Below, piece after piece: positions 36,149 through 45,844 of a stretch of 64,000 nucleotides of DNA. The stretch comes from Nitrosospira sp. Nsp14 (lineage in GTDB: Bacteria; Pseudomonadota; Gammaproteobacteria; Burkholderiales; Nitrosomonadaceae). The stretch is from positions 1 through 64,000 of the forward strand of contig NZ_FOPV01000017.1 in NCBI RefSeq assembly GCF_900113575.1, written 5' to 3'. A program made the translations under genes and the position numbers. The number at the start of each line of letters is the position of its first letter. Within the stretch, counting starts at the first letter, position 1. The notes beneath the pieces were generated by a model. It saw only the letters and a list, made by a program, of their open reading frames with translations, searched no databases and had not been told where the DNA came from.

Positions 36149-37553
36149 GCCGGCTCAGCTCGATGCGTATCATATGCAGTTCCTCGTTCAGAAAAGAAGC
36201 CCAATGCGCGGCTTCGGTTTGACTCCGTAGCACCGCCGGCACGTCCAGGCGGGTGCTCAGCCAATTCTCATAGCGGGCGCAAACACTGTCCTCCCAGCCG
36301 TTCGTACGGCAGAAGGCGGCAAAGCTTTCGTCTGAGTCCGCTCGTCGCGGATCCAGCCAGCATTGCTCCTCCGGATTCAGTTGGCAGCCAGGGTCCAGAC
36401 TCCAGCCCGGCTTAACCTCGTGCAATTCGGCTGCGAATTGCAGCAGTTCATCGTGCAACTCGCGCGCTACACCCATTCTCATGCGTCGGGCGGGGGCACT
36501 GTCGACAGCGGCAACGACGCCCTCCCGCCACTCCTGGAATGCCCCTAGCGCTCGGCGCACCCGCGTTCGGTTGCCGAACAGATGATCGAAAATGCTGTTC
36601 ACGTATAGGGGGGATTGCGCGCGCTCGGCGCGCCACGCCGGGGGTAGAGACGGGAGCAGGTAATTTTTCCCGTTACGCTCCATATTGAGCTGGCCCGCAT
36701 TCTGGGGATTGGCGCCGCCCACTCGCTGTATCGCCAGATCAGGGTAGGTGCGGTACCCGTGAGGATAGGCAGTTCGCGTTCTGCGCGCCGCGCGGGCGTT
36801 TTGCGCATCCACTGAGAACCGGTCCTCTTCTATTATTTTCCATACATAATGTGCGATCGAAGTGGAAAACAGCGGCGCCAAAAGGTGGTATTTCACTTTG
36901 CCGCTCTGTTTGCCATCTTCCGCCAAAGGCCAGTAAACCTGTTTCGCGAACTTATGGGACGCCGGTCGGCTCCTCGGCTGCGCCAGCTTAGCGAATGCCC
37001 CCATCCATTTTTCCGTCTGCTGCCTGTCTGCGCAAAACGCAGCAGCCAAATCCGGATCCCGGCCAATTGCGTAATCCAACAACGACTTGCCATCGACGCC
37101 CAAGCTCAAGAATGCGGCAACATCAAGCGCAGCAGCGTCTCCGATCACATCCAGCCTGAGGTCCGTTCCGATAGTATGGGTACCAACATACGTGTCCGCG
37201 ATCGCCTTGTTGCCCAGGGCCAGCAAATTCGTGCCTTTCGCCTGGGGGTGCGTCAGCTTCAATATGTGTGTCGCCTGCTCGATTCGCGAGGCTCGCAGCG
37301 CCGCATCCGCGATCCATTCTTCCAGCTGATGCCGGGCTATTTCTTTGTTGCGCTTGAGCTCCAACTCCCGCGCTTTATCTGCCTGTCCGCCCTTGAGTTT
37401 TGTTTTCCGTTTCTGGACATCATCCAGTTTTAGTTGCAGGCGTTTATGCAGGAACTCCCGAATTGCGGCTTGCATGCGAGCGCTGCGCGCATCGGCCGGG
37501 GTCCGAACTGTCCTATCCTTCGCAAGCGCCGTGTCTTTAACGGGCTGTATCAT
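36141..37553 (-). CDS. csy1: Type I-F Cascade large subunit Cas8f (Csy1)
   Basis: A 470-residue large subunit used for PAM recognition. Family markers are AIREFLHKRLQLKLDD, HILKLTHPQAKGTNLLALG, YVGTHTIGTDLRLDVIGDAA and, late, PLYVNSIFDHLFGNRTRVRR. It is slightly longer than P. aeruginosa Csy1 (about 434). The frame opens at 37595, but AGGAGAG lies 5 bases before the ATG at 37553. It is the first gene of the operon; no cas1 or cas2-3 precedes it. Confidence 0.95.
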   Translation of the reverse strand: MIQPVKDTALAKDRTVRTPADARSARMQAAIREFLHKRLQLKLDDVQKRKTKLKGGQADKARELELKRNKEIARHQLEEWIADAALRASRIEQATHILKLTHPQAKGTNLLALGNKAIADTYVGTHTIGTDLRLDVIGDAAALDVAAFLSLGVDGKSLLDYAIGRDPDLAAAFCADRQQTEKWMGAFAKLAQPRSRPASHKFAKQVYWPLAEDGKQSGKVKYHLLAPLFSTSIAHYVWKIIEEDRFSVDAQNARAARRTRTAYPHGYRTYPDLAIQRVGGANPQNAGQLNMERNGKNYLLPSLPPAWRAERAQSPLYVNSIFDHLFGNRTRVRRALGAFQEWREGVVAAVDSAPARRMRMGVARELHDELLQFAAELHEVKPGWSLDPGCQLNPEEQCWLDPRRADSDESFAAFCRTNGWEDSVCARYENWLSTRLDVPAVLRSQTEAAHWASFLNEELHMIRIELSRHD

Positions 37554-37906
37554 TACTCTCCTAATCAAAACTCGATCGCTGAACCGTCCGCGCAATGCTA
37601 CTCGCCGGAGATAATGGGTGAGTTTGGGAAAAGAATACGAAATACCCGCGTATTACCGGTAATGAACCCCCCGCGTTTCTGCAAGGAGGTTGTGTTCGGG
37701 TCTTCCCGTGCTGACCAGGGCCCTGGGCAGTAACGTGGCGCTATGTTACGGATCGTGCGGGTTTTGAAAATTGGACGAAGGTACGGGTTCTCGAACAACC
37801 GGTTCTCAAAGCACCCCGTTTGTTATCACGGACTTTGCGGTGATTCTTGTCCGCATGCACATCCGTTACACTTGCGCTGGACCGATTTCCATGCCTGAGG
37901 TTTCTT
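37554..37906. other. Divergent region between csy1 and the DUF3293 gene
   Basis: About 350 bases that should contain the csy promoter. A perfect 12-base palindrome, ATTACCGGTAAT (37652-37663), lies about 100 bases from the csy1 start and could be an operator. No trace of cas1 or cas2-3 is readable here. Confidence 0.4.
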
Positions 37907-38344
37907 TTGCCGCAGTCCCGTGTTTCTGACCAGCTCATCGCTGCTTACCGATCTGCCAACTACCGGGTGGCGAGCAGTTGCGAGCCGTTCGTCTTGCGCA
38001 TCGATCAGCATTCCGAACCGCTGGCACGGCTTTTTGCGACGTCAGGTCATCATTGCGCGGCGTTTGTCACTGCTTGCAACCCGTTGGGGACGTTGCAAAC
38101 TTTCGAGGCAAATCGGGCCGCGAGCGCGCGCCTCGCAGGCAGATTGGGGCAACTGGCCTGGGGCGAAGGCCGGGTATTCGCGGGAGCGGGGGGCGACCTG
38201 GCAGGAACATGGCCTGAAGAGAAGAGTTTCCTCGTGCTCGGCCTGGATCTCGATGCGGCGCGCGCACTCGGCCGGGAGTTCAGCCAGAATGCGATCGTAT
38301 GGGCTGGGAACGATGCCATACCGAGACTGGTTTTGCTCCGCTGA
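37907..38344 (+). CDS. DUF3293 domain protein
   Basis: A 145-residue soluble protein of the uncharacterised DUF3293 family. Family features are LIAAYRSANYRV, VTACNPLG, the conserved ENRAAS-like segment, WPEEKSFLVLGLDLDAARAL and the end QNAIVWAGNDAIPRLVLLR. The frame is open from 37847 (TTG), but a TTG at 37907 has GAGG six bases upstream and fits where the family starts. No function is known. Confidence 0.78.
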   Translation: MPQSRVSDQLIAAYRSANYRVASSCEPFVLRIDQHSEPLARLFATSGHHCAAFVTACNPLGTLQTFEANRAASARLAGRLGQLAWGEGRVFAGAGGDLAGTWPEEKSFLVLGLDLDAARALGREFSQNAIVWAGNDAIPRLVLLR

Positions 38345-38493
38345 GGGGTCCGCACCCCCGGGGGATTACCGGGCTGGTATCTGGGGCTGGTATCTGAACC
38401 TGGTAATTGCAGGGGTGGGCTTTTCCCCGCGGAATATGGCATGCTATGATGATTTGCGATGCTACCGATCAGGAAGAACCCGGAAAGAAAAAT

Positions 38494-39435
38494 ATGAATA
38501 TTGAAAAATTGAACACCGATTTTGGAATTGCCGATCACATCAAATTTATGGAGGGTGCGGGCGGTCTCCCATTCATTAAAATCGATAATGACAGGGCTAC
38601 CGCCGTGATCTCGGTATACGCAGGCCAGGTTCTGTCATATCAGCCGGCAAACGAATCGCACAATCTGATGTTTCTCAGCGAAGCCGCCTACTACCAGGCG
38701 GGAAAAGGGATAAAAGGCGGCGCGCCCATCTGCTGGCCGTGGTTCGGGCCCGACCCCGAACAACAGGGTCGGCCCGCGCATGGCTTTGTCCGAACCCGCT
38801 TCTGGAACGTCACGAAAACCGGGATAAATGCGGATGGCGACTGCGAGGTTACGCTGGGTCTCACCGACTCGCCGGAAACAAGGTCCATCTGGCCGCATTT
38901 ATTCGACCTGTCACTGGAAATCACTGTCGGCGAGTCGCTAGCGCTGGAACTGGTAACGCGCAACAAAACGGCCCAGCCAGTATCCATCACGCAGGCGTTG
39001 CACACTTACTTCAAGATCGGGGATATAGAACAGGTGGCGATAGCAGGGCTGGAAGGAGCCGAGTACGTCGATAAAACCGACAACGGCATTGTGAAGGTTC
39101 AGACGGGAGCGGTCACGATCGATCGGGAAGTCGATCGCATCTACCGCAATGCGGCACGCGAACTGGTAATCGAAGACGCGTCTCTCGGCCGGCGCATTCG
39201 CATTCTATCAAGGGGCAGCAAGACCGCCGTGGTGTGGAATCCGTGGGCGAAAATCTCGGCCGAAATGGGCGATCTGAAAGACGACGACTATGAGCGCTTT
39301 GTTTGTGTCGAAACCGCCAATGCCGACCTGGACGTGGTCGAGGTGCCGGCTGGCGGGGAATACCGGTTGGCGGCTAACTACCGCATAGAACGTGATTTGG
39401 CGGAAGTGCTTAAAGACATTAAGTCACTGCAATGA
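38494..39435 (+). CDS. D-hexose-6-phosphate mutarotase (YeaD family)
   Basis: A 313-residue aldose-1-epimerase-fold enzyme that interconverts alpha and beta anomers of hexose 6-phosphates. Markers are GGAPICWPWFGPDP, GRPAHGFVRTRFW with a catalytic His, QALHTYFKIGD with a second His, and NPWAKISAEMGD followed by FVCVETANAD, which contributes the catalytic Glu. The ATG at 38494 follows GGAAAG; the frame from 38407 adds unrelated sequence. It converges with hrpA. Confidence 0.9.
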   Translation: MNIEKLNTDFGIADHIKFMEGAGGLPFIKIDNDRATAVISVYAGQVLSYQPANESHNLMFLSEAAYYQAGKGIKGGAPICWPWFGPDPEQQGRPAHGFVRTRFWNVTKTGINADGDCEVTLGLTDSPETRSIWPHLFDLSLEITVGESLALELVTRNKTAQPVSITQALHTYFKIGDIEQVAIAGLEGAEYVDKTDNGIVKVQTGAVTIDREVDRIYRNAARELVIEDASLGRRIRILSRGSKTAVVWNPWAKISAEMGDLKDDDYERFVCVETANADLDVVEVPAGGEYRLAANYRIERDLAEVLKDIKSLQ

Positions 39436-39468
39436 TGAGGCAATGCGGCGCGAGTCGTGGAGCGAGCG

Positions 39469-42400
39469 TCATGCGCCGACTTCTTCCCACAGCTTCTGCA
39501 AGCGCTTGACAGAGACGGGGCAGGGGGTTTTCAACTCCTGGGCAAACAGGGAAACACGCAGTTCCTCGATCTGCCAGCGGAACTCGCAAAGATGAGGATC
39601 GCTGATCCCCGCCGCGCGATGCTTTTCCCGGCGCTGCTCATACTGGTTCCATAAGCCTGCAATCGCGGCGCCGTGGCGCGCGTCGCGTTCCGGGCTGCCC
39701 GGATACTTCTCCAACCGCAGGGTCATCGCTTTCAGATAGCGCGGCAGATGTTGCAGCCGGTCCCACGGTGTAGCGCTTAAAAATCCGGGATAGACCAGCG
39801 CTTCCAATTGTGTGCGGAGCTGCGCGCTCAGTCGGGCATTGGGCTCCGCCTTCGGTTTGCCGCCCGCGGCGCCACCCCCCGCCAGCTTCCCCAGCAAAGA
39901 CTGGCATTCGTTGCCGATGGTCTGCACCAGCCGTGCGATCGCTTCGGTCACGGCTGGCAGTCGCGCCCTGGCGCGGTGACGCTGGACGACAAATTCCTTC
40001 TCTGTCCGCGGCGGCGCATCCTCCCCGATAAACGCGCGGTCGGCGATGGCATTGATGACGTCTTCGACAAGCTTGTCCGGGGGAATAAGGGGGTGCAGTT
40101 GCAAAACAGCCTGACCAAGATAGCGGTTTTGACCCGACAGGTTTTTTTCAAGTTGCTTCATCTGCTCCCTAAGTTCGAGGCGCAGTAGCTGCCTGACCCC
40201 GCCCCGCATGCGGGCTTGCGCCCCTTCGCGGGTATCGAACAGCTGGATTCCGATTTTTCCCTCCAGTTCGACTAGCGCCGGAAAACCGGCAAGTTTCTTT
40301 TCCCCCCGGGTAAAAGCGATTTCTTCCGGCAAATCGCCAAAATCCCAGCGCTTTATATCGTCACGCTCGATCGGCGCGCGCTCGCCTGAATCCGAGCGAG
40401 CAAACGTCAACTGTGCCGCCTGCCCAAGCTGCGCCTTTAGCTGTGCAAGATTGCGGCTCATTGCCAGCTCCTGGCCCGCATCATCGACTATGCGGTAATT
40501 CATCAGCAGGTGCGGGGGCGGCTCTTCGTTGCGCCAGGTTTCCCCTGCAACGGGAACGCCCCTTCGGTCACGAACAAACGCGGCCAGTGCTTCCGCAAGG
40601 GGAATCGGCTGTAACCTGGATTCGCTCAACTCCACGTCAAGGTATTCAAGAAACTGAGTGACGAAATCGGGTATTGGCACAACCTGCCGGCGTATCTGCT
40701 TCGGGAGCGCCTTGAGATACCAGGTCACTTTCTCGCGGATCAATCCCGGCACGAGATAATCGAATTGCGTGGCTTCGAGCTTGTTGAGCAGCGGCAACGG
40801 CGCCGTAAGCGTGACGCCATCCAGCACGTGGCCGGGCTCGAAGCGATAGGCCAGCGGCAAGCTGACCCCACCCGCCCGCACGCTGTCGGGAAAACGCGCT
40901 TCCGTGACGTTCTCTGCGCCATGGCGCATCAGGTAGTCGCGGGTAAGGTAGAGCAGGTGGGGGCTTTCCCGCTCGGCCTGACGGCGCCATTTTTCGAAGG
41001 CTGCGCCGTTGCATATCCCCTCGGGGACGCGGGCGTCGTAAAACTCGAAAATCCGCTCTTCGCCCACCAGCACATCGGGGCGGCGAGTCTTATGTTCCAA
41101 GGCCGCAACGTCAGCAATGAGCTCGCGGTTATGCCGAAAGAATGGCGACTGGGTTGTGTATTCTCCCGCTACCAGCGCGGCGCGTATGAAAATTTCGCGT
41201 GCTTCGCGGGGGTTGATGTTGCCGTAATAGACCCGGCGTTTAGGCGTCACGGTCAGGCCATACAGCGTTACCCGCTCAAAAGCCGAAACTTGGGCGGAAC
41301 CCTTCTCCCAGTGCGGATCGAAGTAGTGCTTCTTGCATAGCTTCCCGGCAATCTTCTCGACCCAGAGCGGATCGATTTTTGCGACGGTGCGCGCATAGAG
41401 CTTGGTGGTTTCGGTCAATTCCGCCGCCACGACCCATTTAGGCTTTGATTTCTTGAGCACTGAACCTGGAAAAATGGAAAACTTGATCCCGCGCGCGCCA
41501 ATATACTCGCCATCCTCCTCGGTCTTGAAGCCAATATTGCCCAGCAGTCCCGCCAGAAGCGCGTGGTGGATCTCGTCATAATTTGCCGGGATCTCATTTG
41601 GGCGTAACCCGAATTCCGCCACCAGCGTATGCAGCTGACCATGGACTTCGCGCCATTCGCGCATTCGCCGGTGCGACAGGAAATTTTCGTGACACTGCGC
41701 GATCAGCTTGCGATTGGACTTTTTATGCTTCAACAATTCGTCGAAGAATTCCCAAAGCTTGAGATAGCCCAGAAAATCCGAGCGCTCATCCTGAAAACGC
41801 TGGTGAGCCCGGTCTGCCGCCTCCCGCTGTTCGAACGGGCGCTCTCGCGGGTCTTGAACGCTCAGGGCGGAAGCGATGATAAGCACTTCGCTCAGGCAGT
41901 TCTCTTCCTTCGCCGCCAATATCATCCGTGCAATCTTCGGGTCGATGGGAAACTTCGCCATCCGCCAGCCGATGCCGGTCAGCGCGTTGGCCTCATCGAC
42001 CGCGCCCAGCTCGGACAGCAACTGATAGCCATCCGCTACCATCCGCGGCAGGGGCGGGTCAAGAAACGGGAAGTTCTCCACTGCGCCGATCTTGAGCGAT
42101 TTCATCCGCAGGATCACCGCGGCGAGCGATGAGCGCAAAATTTCCGGATCGGTAAACTCCGGGCGCGCCTGGTAATCCTCTTCCGGGTAAAGACGGATAC
42201 AAATGCCGCTCATCACGCGCCCGCAACGGCCGGCACGCTGGTTGGCGGACGCGCGGGAGATTTTTTCCACCTGCAACTGTTCCACCTTGTTGCGATAGCT
42301 GTAGCGGTTGAGGCGTGCGAGCCCGGTGTCGATCACATAGCGGATGCCGGGAACCGTCAGCGACGTTTCCGCCACATTGGTGGCAAGCACGATGCGTCTC

Positions 42401-43368
42401 AGGCTGCTTCCGCCCGGCCTGAATACCCGTTCCTGCTCGGCATGGGAAAGGCGAGCGAACAGCGGCAGAATCTCCGCCCCTCCGTGGTGGCCCGTCCCTG
42501 TCCCGGGTCCGCTGAAGGCATGCTTGCGCAGCGCCTCTGCCGTCTCGCGAATTTCACGCTCGCCAGGAAGAAAGATGAGCACATCGCCCGGTCCGCCTCG
42601 AATGGCTTCATCGACCGCATCCAGGATGGCCTGTTCGATATCGCCTTCGTCCTCATCCTCGTCCTCTGCGCCCCCCTTGTTACGGCGTGCTGCGTCGCCA
42701 CGGCTGGCGGCGTTAGATGAAACCGCGGAAACCAGCGGGCGGTAACGTACCTCCACCGGATACATGCGGCCGGATACTTCGACCACCGGGGCATTATTGA
42801 AATGCTCGGAAAATCGCTGCGCGTTGATCGTCGCAGAGGTCACGATAAGCTTCAGTTCCGGCCGGTTCGGCAGCAGTTGCTTCAGATACCCCAGCAGAAA
42901 ATCAATATTGAGACTGCGCTCGTGCGCCTCATCGATGATGATGGTGTCGTATGCGCGCAGCGATGGATCGCCCTGGGTTTCCGCCAGCAGGATGCCATCT
43001 GTCATCAGCTTGACATAAGTCCCCACGCTTACGTTGTCAGAAAAACGGATCTTGTAGCCCACTGCATCGCCGAGGGGGCTGTCAAGCTCCGAAGCAATCC
43101 GCGCCGCCACCGTGCGGGCTGCAATGCGCCGCGGCTGCGTATGGCCGACCATGCCCGTCACGCCGCGCCCGAGCTCAAGGCAGATTTTTGGCAACTGCGT
43201 AGTCTTGCCTGAGCCGGTCTCCCCGCACACGATCACCACCTGGTGTTCCCGGATCGCGCGTGCGATATCCGCGCGCCGGCCGACCACAGGGAGATCTTGC
43301 GGATAGACCGGCTTGGGCAAATTTGCGATGCGCCAGGCGAAATTTACGGTATAGGAATCTTTCATCAT
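39469..43368 (-). CDS. hrpA: ATP-dependent RNA helicase HrpA (DEAH box)
   Basis: About 1299 residues. Helicase motifs are GETGSGKTTQLPK (I), SDNVSVGTYVKLMTDG between, IIDEAHERS (II, DEAH), VTSATI (III) and NQRAGRCGR (VI). The helicase-associated 2 and OB-fold regions and the long bacterial C-terminal DUF3418 region follow, as in E. coli HrpA. HrpA acts on stalled ribosomes and mRNA. The start is uncertain: the frame is open to 43431, with ATG codons at 43392 and 43368 and no clear ribosome-binding site at any. It is not a Cas3 despite lying near the csy genes: it has no HD nuclease motif. Confidence 0.93.
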   Translation of the reverse strand: MMKDSYTVNFAWRIANLPKPVYPQDLPVVGRRADIARAIREHQVVIVCGETGSGKTTQLPKICLELGRGVTGMVGHTQPRRIAARTVAARIASELDSPLGDAVGYKIRFSDNVSVGTYVKLMTDGILLAETQGDPSLRAYDTIIIDEAHERSLNIDFLLGYLKQLLPNRPELKLIVTSATINAQRFSEHFNNAPVVEVSGRMYPVEVRYRPLVSAVSSNAASRGDAARRNKGGAEDEDEDEGDIEQAILDAVDEAIRGGPGDVLIFLPGEREIRETAEALRKHAFSGPGTGTGHHGGAEILPLFARLSHAEQERVFRPGGSSLRRIVLATNVAETSLTVPGIRYVIDTGLARLNRYSYRNKVEQLQVEKISRASANQRAGRCGRVMSGICIRLYPEEDYQARPEFTDPEILRSSLAAVILRMKSLKIGAVENFPFLDPPLPRMVADGYQLLSELGAVDEANALTGIGWRMAKFPIDPKIARMILAAKEENCLSEVLIIASALSVQDPRERPFEQREAADRAHQRFQDERSDFLGYLKLWEFFDELLKHKKSNRKLIAQCHENFLSHRRMREWREVHGQLHTLVAEFGLRPNEIPANYDEIHHALLAGLLGNIGFKTEEDGEYIGARGIKFSIFPGSVLKKSKPKWVVAAELTETTKLYARTVAKIDPLWVEKIAGKLCKKHYFDPHWEKGSAQVSAFERVTLYGLTVTPKRRVYYGNINPREAREIFIRAALVAGEYTTQSPFFRHNRELIADVAALEHKTRRPDVLVGEERIFEFYDARVPEGICNGAAFEKWRRQAERESPHLLYLTRDYLMRHGAENVTEARFPDSVRAGGVSLPLAYRFEPGHVLDGVTLTAPLPLLNKLEATQFDYLVPGLIREKVTWYLKALPKQIRRQVVPIPDFVTQFLEYLDVELSESRLQPIPLAEALAAFVRDRRGVPVAGETWRNEEPPPHLLMNYRIVDDAGQELAMSRNLAQLKAQLGQAAQLTFARSDSGERAPIERDDIKRWDFGDLPEEIAFTRGEKKLAGFPALVELEGKIGIQLFDTREGAQARMRGGVRQLLRLELREQMKQLEKNLSGQNRYLGQAVLQLHPLIPPDKLVEDVINAIADRAFIGEDAPPRTEKEFVVQRHRARARLPAVTEAIARLVQTIGNECQSLLGKLAGGGAAGGKPKAEPNARLSAQLRTQLEALVYPGFLSATPWDRLQHLPRYLKAMTLRLEKYPGSPERDARHGAAIAGLWNQYEQRREKHRAAGISDPHLCEFRWQIEELRVSLFAQELKTPCPVSVKRLQKLWEEVGA

Positions 43369-43803
43369 CGGGCTGTAACAAAAAGGGTGCATATTCCAGT
43401 CAAGGAGAATGGTCGGCAGGAATGCCGCCATAACGCTGCCGAAGCTGAAGACCCATCAGGGCCGGGCAAACCGGTCGTCATACGAATAACATGTTCACGC
43501 TTGACATCCCATTCTCATCAGCTATCTTTAAGGAAGGCGCAGGTTTGCGAGGCGGGTGAAACAACCTGTTTTCCGTATCCCATCGATTCCGCCTCTAACG
43601 ACGATAAATCCCTCCATTCTCCAAATGCAGACCCTGCGCACAGCTCGTGTTCTTCGATTCGCAGCGAGGAAAAACGTAAATAACCGCAATTTGCACGGAA
43701 AAATGCTTGCTCAAGTCCTTATACTGGTATTGTATCGGCTGGATTATCATCCCTCGAAGAAAGAACTCATGACTTGTCCGCACAGCAACAGGGGAAGCGC
43801 AAC
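43369..43803. other. Divergent intergenic region between hrpA and the Tc-like gene
   Basis: About 435 bases with overlapping short frames and no recognisable product. AGGGGAA lies 8 bases before the ATG at 43804. The AT-rich stretch around 43690-43745 is the likeliest promoter location, but no consensus is clear. Confidence 0.4.
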
Positions 43804-45237
43804 ATGAGAGCCACCGTTCAATTTATCAATCCGCATGGAAAATTCGCTCTTATAGCCAAACTTCTCCAAATCGTCAAAGGCATTACCAATCTCCGACAGC
43901 ACATTCTAGCGCACGGCATAGTGCTCGAAAGACTTAGCCCGGGCGAGGTGGCGACGCTACAGCAAATGTTGGCGCAAGAAGATCGTTTCACCTACCTGAC
44001 CTCCGACAGCACGATACGTGTTCGCGTTACCGATGGCGACCTGCGCGCCTTGCTAGGGCTTGGGCTTGTGATACCCATCCCGCGCCGGCGGAATTATTTC
44101 GCGGATATATTCTGGGAACGGGGCTTCACGATCGAAAAACTTGAGCCGGGGCAGGCCAACGACCTGCGGAAACAGATCGAAGCGATCGCAACTGTCACGC
44201 TTGCCCCGGATATTGCCCAGACACATTTTTGCACTGTCAGCGGACAGGTTTACCAAACGAACGGCGTTCCCCTCGACACCCGTGGCTTTACCGTTCGCGC
44301 TTTCGATTCGCTCCCCGGTGCCAGGCTTGTCCCCTGCGGAACAACAGCCGCTCTCCAGGCAAATGGTACCTATCTGGTCGATTATGCGTGGCATACCGAC
44401 GGAAGAAAAGGCCCTGATCTGATCATCCGCGTGTTCGACCCGCAGGGCAATGTCGTTGCAGAAACGGGAAAGCGATCGGCTGCAGTTCAGGAATACCTCG
44501 ACATTACTGCCACAGGAGTGGGCATCGTTCGAGGCACAATCCATACCCCGGATGGCTCGCCGGTTGCCGATGTAATTGTGCGTGCTTTTGACCGCAATCT
44601 GCGGGAAGAGACACTGCTTGGCTCCACCGTCACCGATGTGGCGGGCCGCTACGAGATTACCTATAGCGGTAATGCGCCGTCTCGCGGTTCGAAAAAGACC
44701 CGGGCCGATCTGATTATTCGCGCCTTTGCAATTGCATCCGACGACGGAAGTGCGGTGGAGATAGGGGATGAGATAGCCGCTTCACCGATCACGTTCAATG
44801 CGCCCCAACTTCAAATAATCGATCTTGAAATTTCATCGGTCAATGATCCCTCCGAATACGAACGCCATCTTGCCGAGCTGCAACCACTTATCGAAGGCGA
44901 GTCCGTCAAGTCGTTAAGCGATGAAGACCTGCGCTTTCTCAGCGGCAAAACCGGCATTCCATTTGATCAGCTTAACTACCTGCGCCTGGATGCGCAATGG
45001 ACAGGGCAATACGCGTTGGACCCTGCGGTGGCATATGGTCTCTTCCGTCAGGAGCTTCCAGCAAATTTGCGCGGTTTGCTGGCGGAGAAACCTTCGCGGC
45101 TGAGGGAAGCGCTCAAGGCGTCGCTGGCACGTAACATTATTCCGGAATCTCTCGGCGACCAGGCCGATCAGGTTATCCAGCAGCTGCTCTCACTGGCCGA
45201 TTCCCCGGCTCTCAAGCCATACGCTCGGGCGGGATAA
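43804..45237 (+). CDS. Protein resembling the N-terminal region of Tc-toxin A
   Basis: A 477-residue protein. The first 110 or so residues are unrecognised. Two transthyretin/Ig-like beta domains follow: TVSGQVYQTNGVPLDTRGFT with LIIRVFD, and IVRGTIHTPDGSPVADVIVR with AFDRNLREETLLGSTVTDVA and ADLIIRAF. The C-terminus (LSDEDLRFLSGKTGIPFDQL, then AYGLFRQELPANLRGLL) matches segments I associate with TcA-like insecticidal toxins. The remaining shell and pore regions are absent, and no fragment of them follows. It may be a stand-alone module or a truncated toxin. No signal peptide. Confidence 0.6.
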   Translation: MRATVQFINPHGKFALIAKLLQIVKGITNLRQHILAHGIVLERLSPGEVATLQQMLAQEDRFTYLTSDSTIRVRVTDGDLRALLGLGLVIPIPRRRNYFADIFWERGFTIEKLEPGQANDLRKQIEAIATVTLAPDIAQTHFCTVSGQVYQTNGVPLDTRGFTVRAFDSLPGARLVPCGTTAALQANGTYLVDYAWHTDGRKGPDLIIRVFDPQGNVVAETGKRSAAVQEYLDITATGVGIVRGTIHTPDGSPVADVIVRAFDRNLREETLLGSTVTDVAGRYEITYSGNAPSRGSKKTRADLIIRAFAIASDDGSAVEIGDEIAASPITFNAPQLQIIDLEISSVNDPSEYERHLAELQPLIEGESVKSLSDEDLRFLSGKTGIPFDQLNYLRLDAQWTGQYALDPAVAYGLFRQELPANLRGLLAEKPSRLREALKASLARNIIPESLGDQADQVIQQLLSLADSPALKPYARAG

Positions 45238-45416
45238 GGCAACAACTCCATGCCCGTGCCTGAAACCGCTGCCCCACAGCGAAGGCGCGAAGGGCGCGAG
45301 CGGGCGCGCACGTGACGAATTCTTGTCGGGGGCCTATTTCGCTTCCTGGCATTTTTCCCAACGAAGGCTATATTGAATATTGCCTTGTTCGGGAAAAGCT
45401 TCTCCAAGCCATGATC

Positions 45417-45581
45417 ATGAACCGCCGCACTAAAAGGATTCTCTCGATTTCGCTGCTCGTTCTCGGCGGCATGCTGATGTTTTTCGCACCCGAAAATATC
45501 TGGATCGGGGCAATACTTTTTACCCTCGGGGTCGGCGTCGAAATAGCCGGCCTCGTGCTCGGACACCGCAATAGTAAATAG
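45417..45581 (+). CDS. Small two-helix membrane protein
   Basis: A 54-residue protein: a basic start (MNRRTKRIL), a first membrane helix (SISLLVLGGMLMFFAP), a short loop (ENIW), a second helix (IGAILFTLGVGVEIAGLVLG) and a His/Arg tail. The frame is open from 45312, but the hydrophobic organisation starts at this ATG; another ATG two codons earlier is possible. Small proteins of this form are common in proteobacteria, with no known function. Confidence 0.65.
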   Translation: MNRRTKRILSISLLVLGGMLMFFAPENIWIGAILFTLGVGVEIAGLVLGHRNSK

Positions 45582-45679
45582 CAATAGCGACTACAGGCGC
45601 ATCGCGTGAGCGCATGAAAGCAGCCCCCTCATTTTCTGGTGTTGCCACCTAGCGAGCGGGGAGGGATTCCGACGATAAA

Positions 45680-45711
45680 AAACCCGAAGACGCGTGAGCG
45701 ACTTCGGGTTT
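45680..45711 (-). terminator. Rho-independent terminator downstream of the broken PEP-CTERM gene
   Basis: A 10-bp perfect stem, AAACCCGAAG (45680-45689) and CTTCGGGTTT (45702-45711), with a 12-base loop. On the minus strand the stem is followed by a T run (plus-strand AAAAAA from about 45677). It lies about 135 bases beyond the stop of the pseudogene at 45845 and fits termination of that former gene. Confidence 0.75.
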
Positions 45712-45844
45712 AAGGTTTCCACTTACAAAGGAGGGATCGCTCATTCCAACCTCGACATAATAAAACTGTCATCAATAAAGTCAAGTTTTTTAGAACAGAC
45801 CCGGCTTGGCAAGATCAAGCCGGGAGACCAGCGATGCCATCATC

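Noticed and set aside
33340-37553. I-F3 CRISPR-associated transposon
   Set aside because: No tnsA, tnsB, tnsC or tniQ in the window, and cas8f and cas5f are not fused.
39469-43368. Large helicase near the csy genes as a possible Cas3
   Set aside because: DEAH box, bacterial HrpA C-terminal region and no HD nuclease motif identify HrpA.
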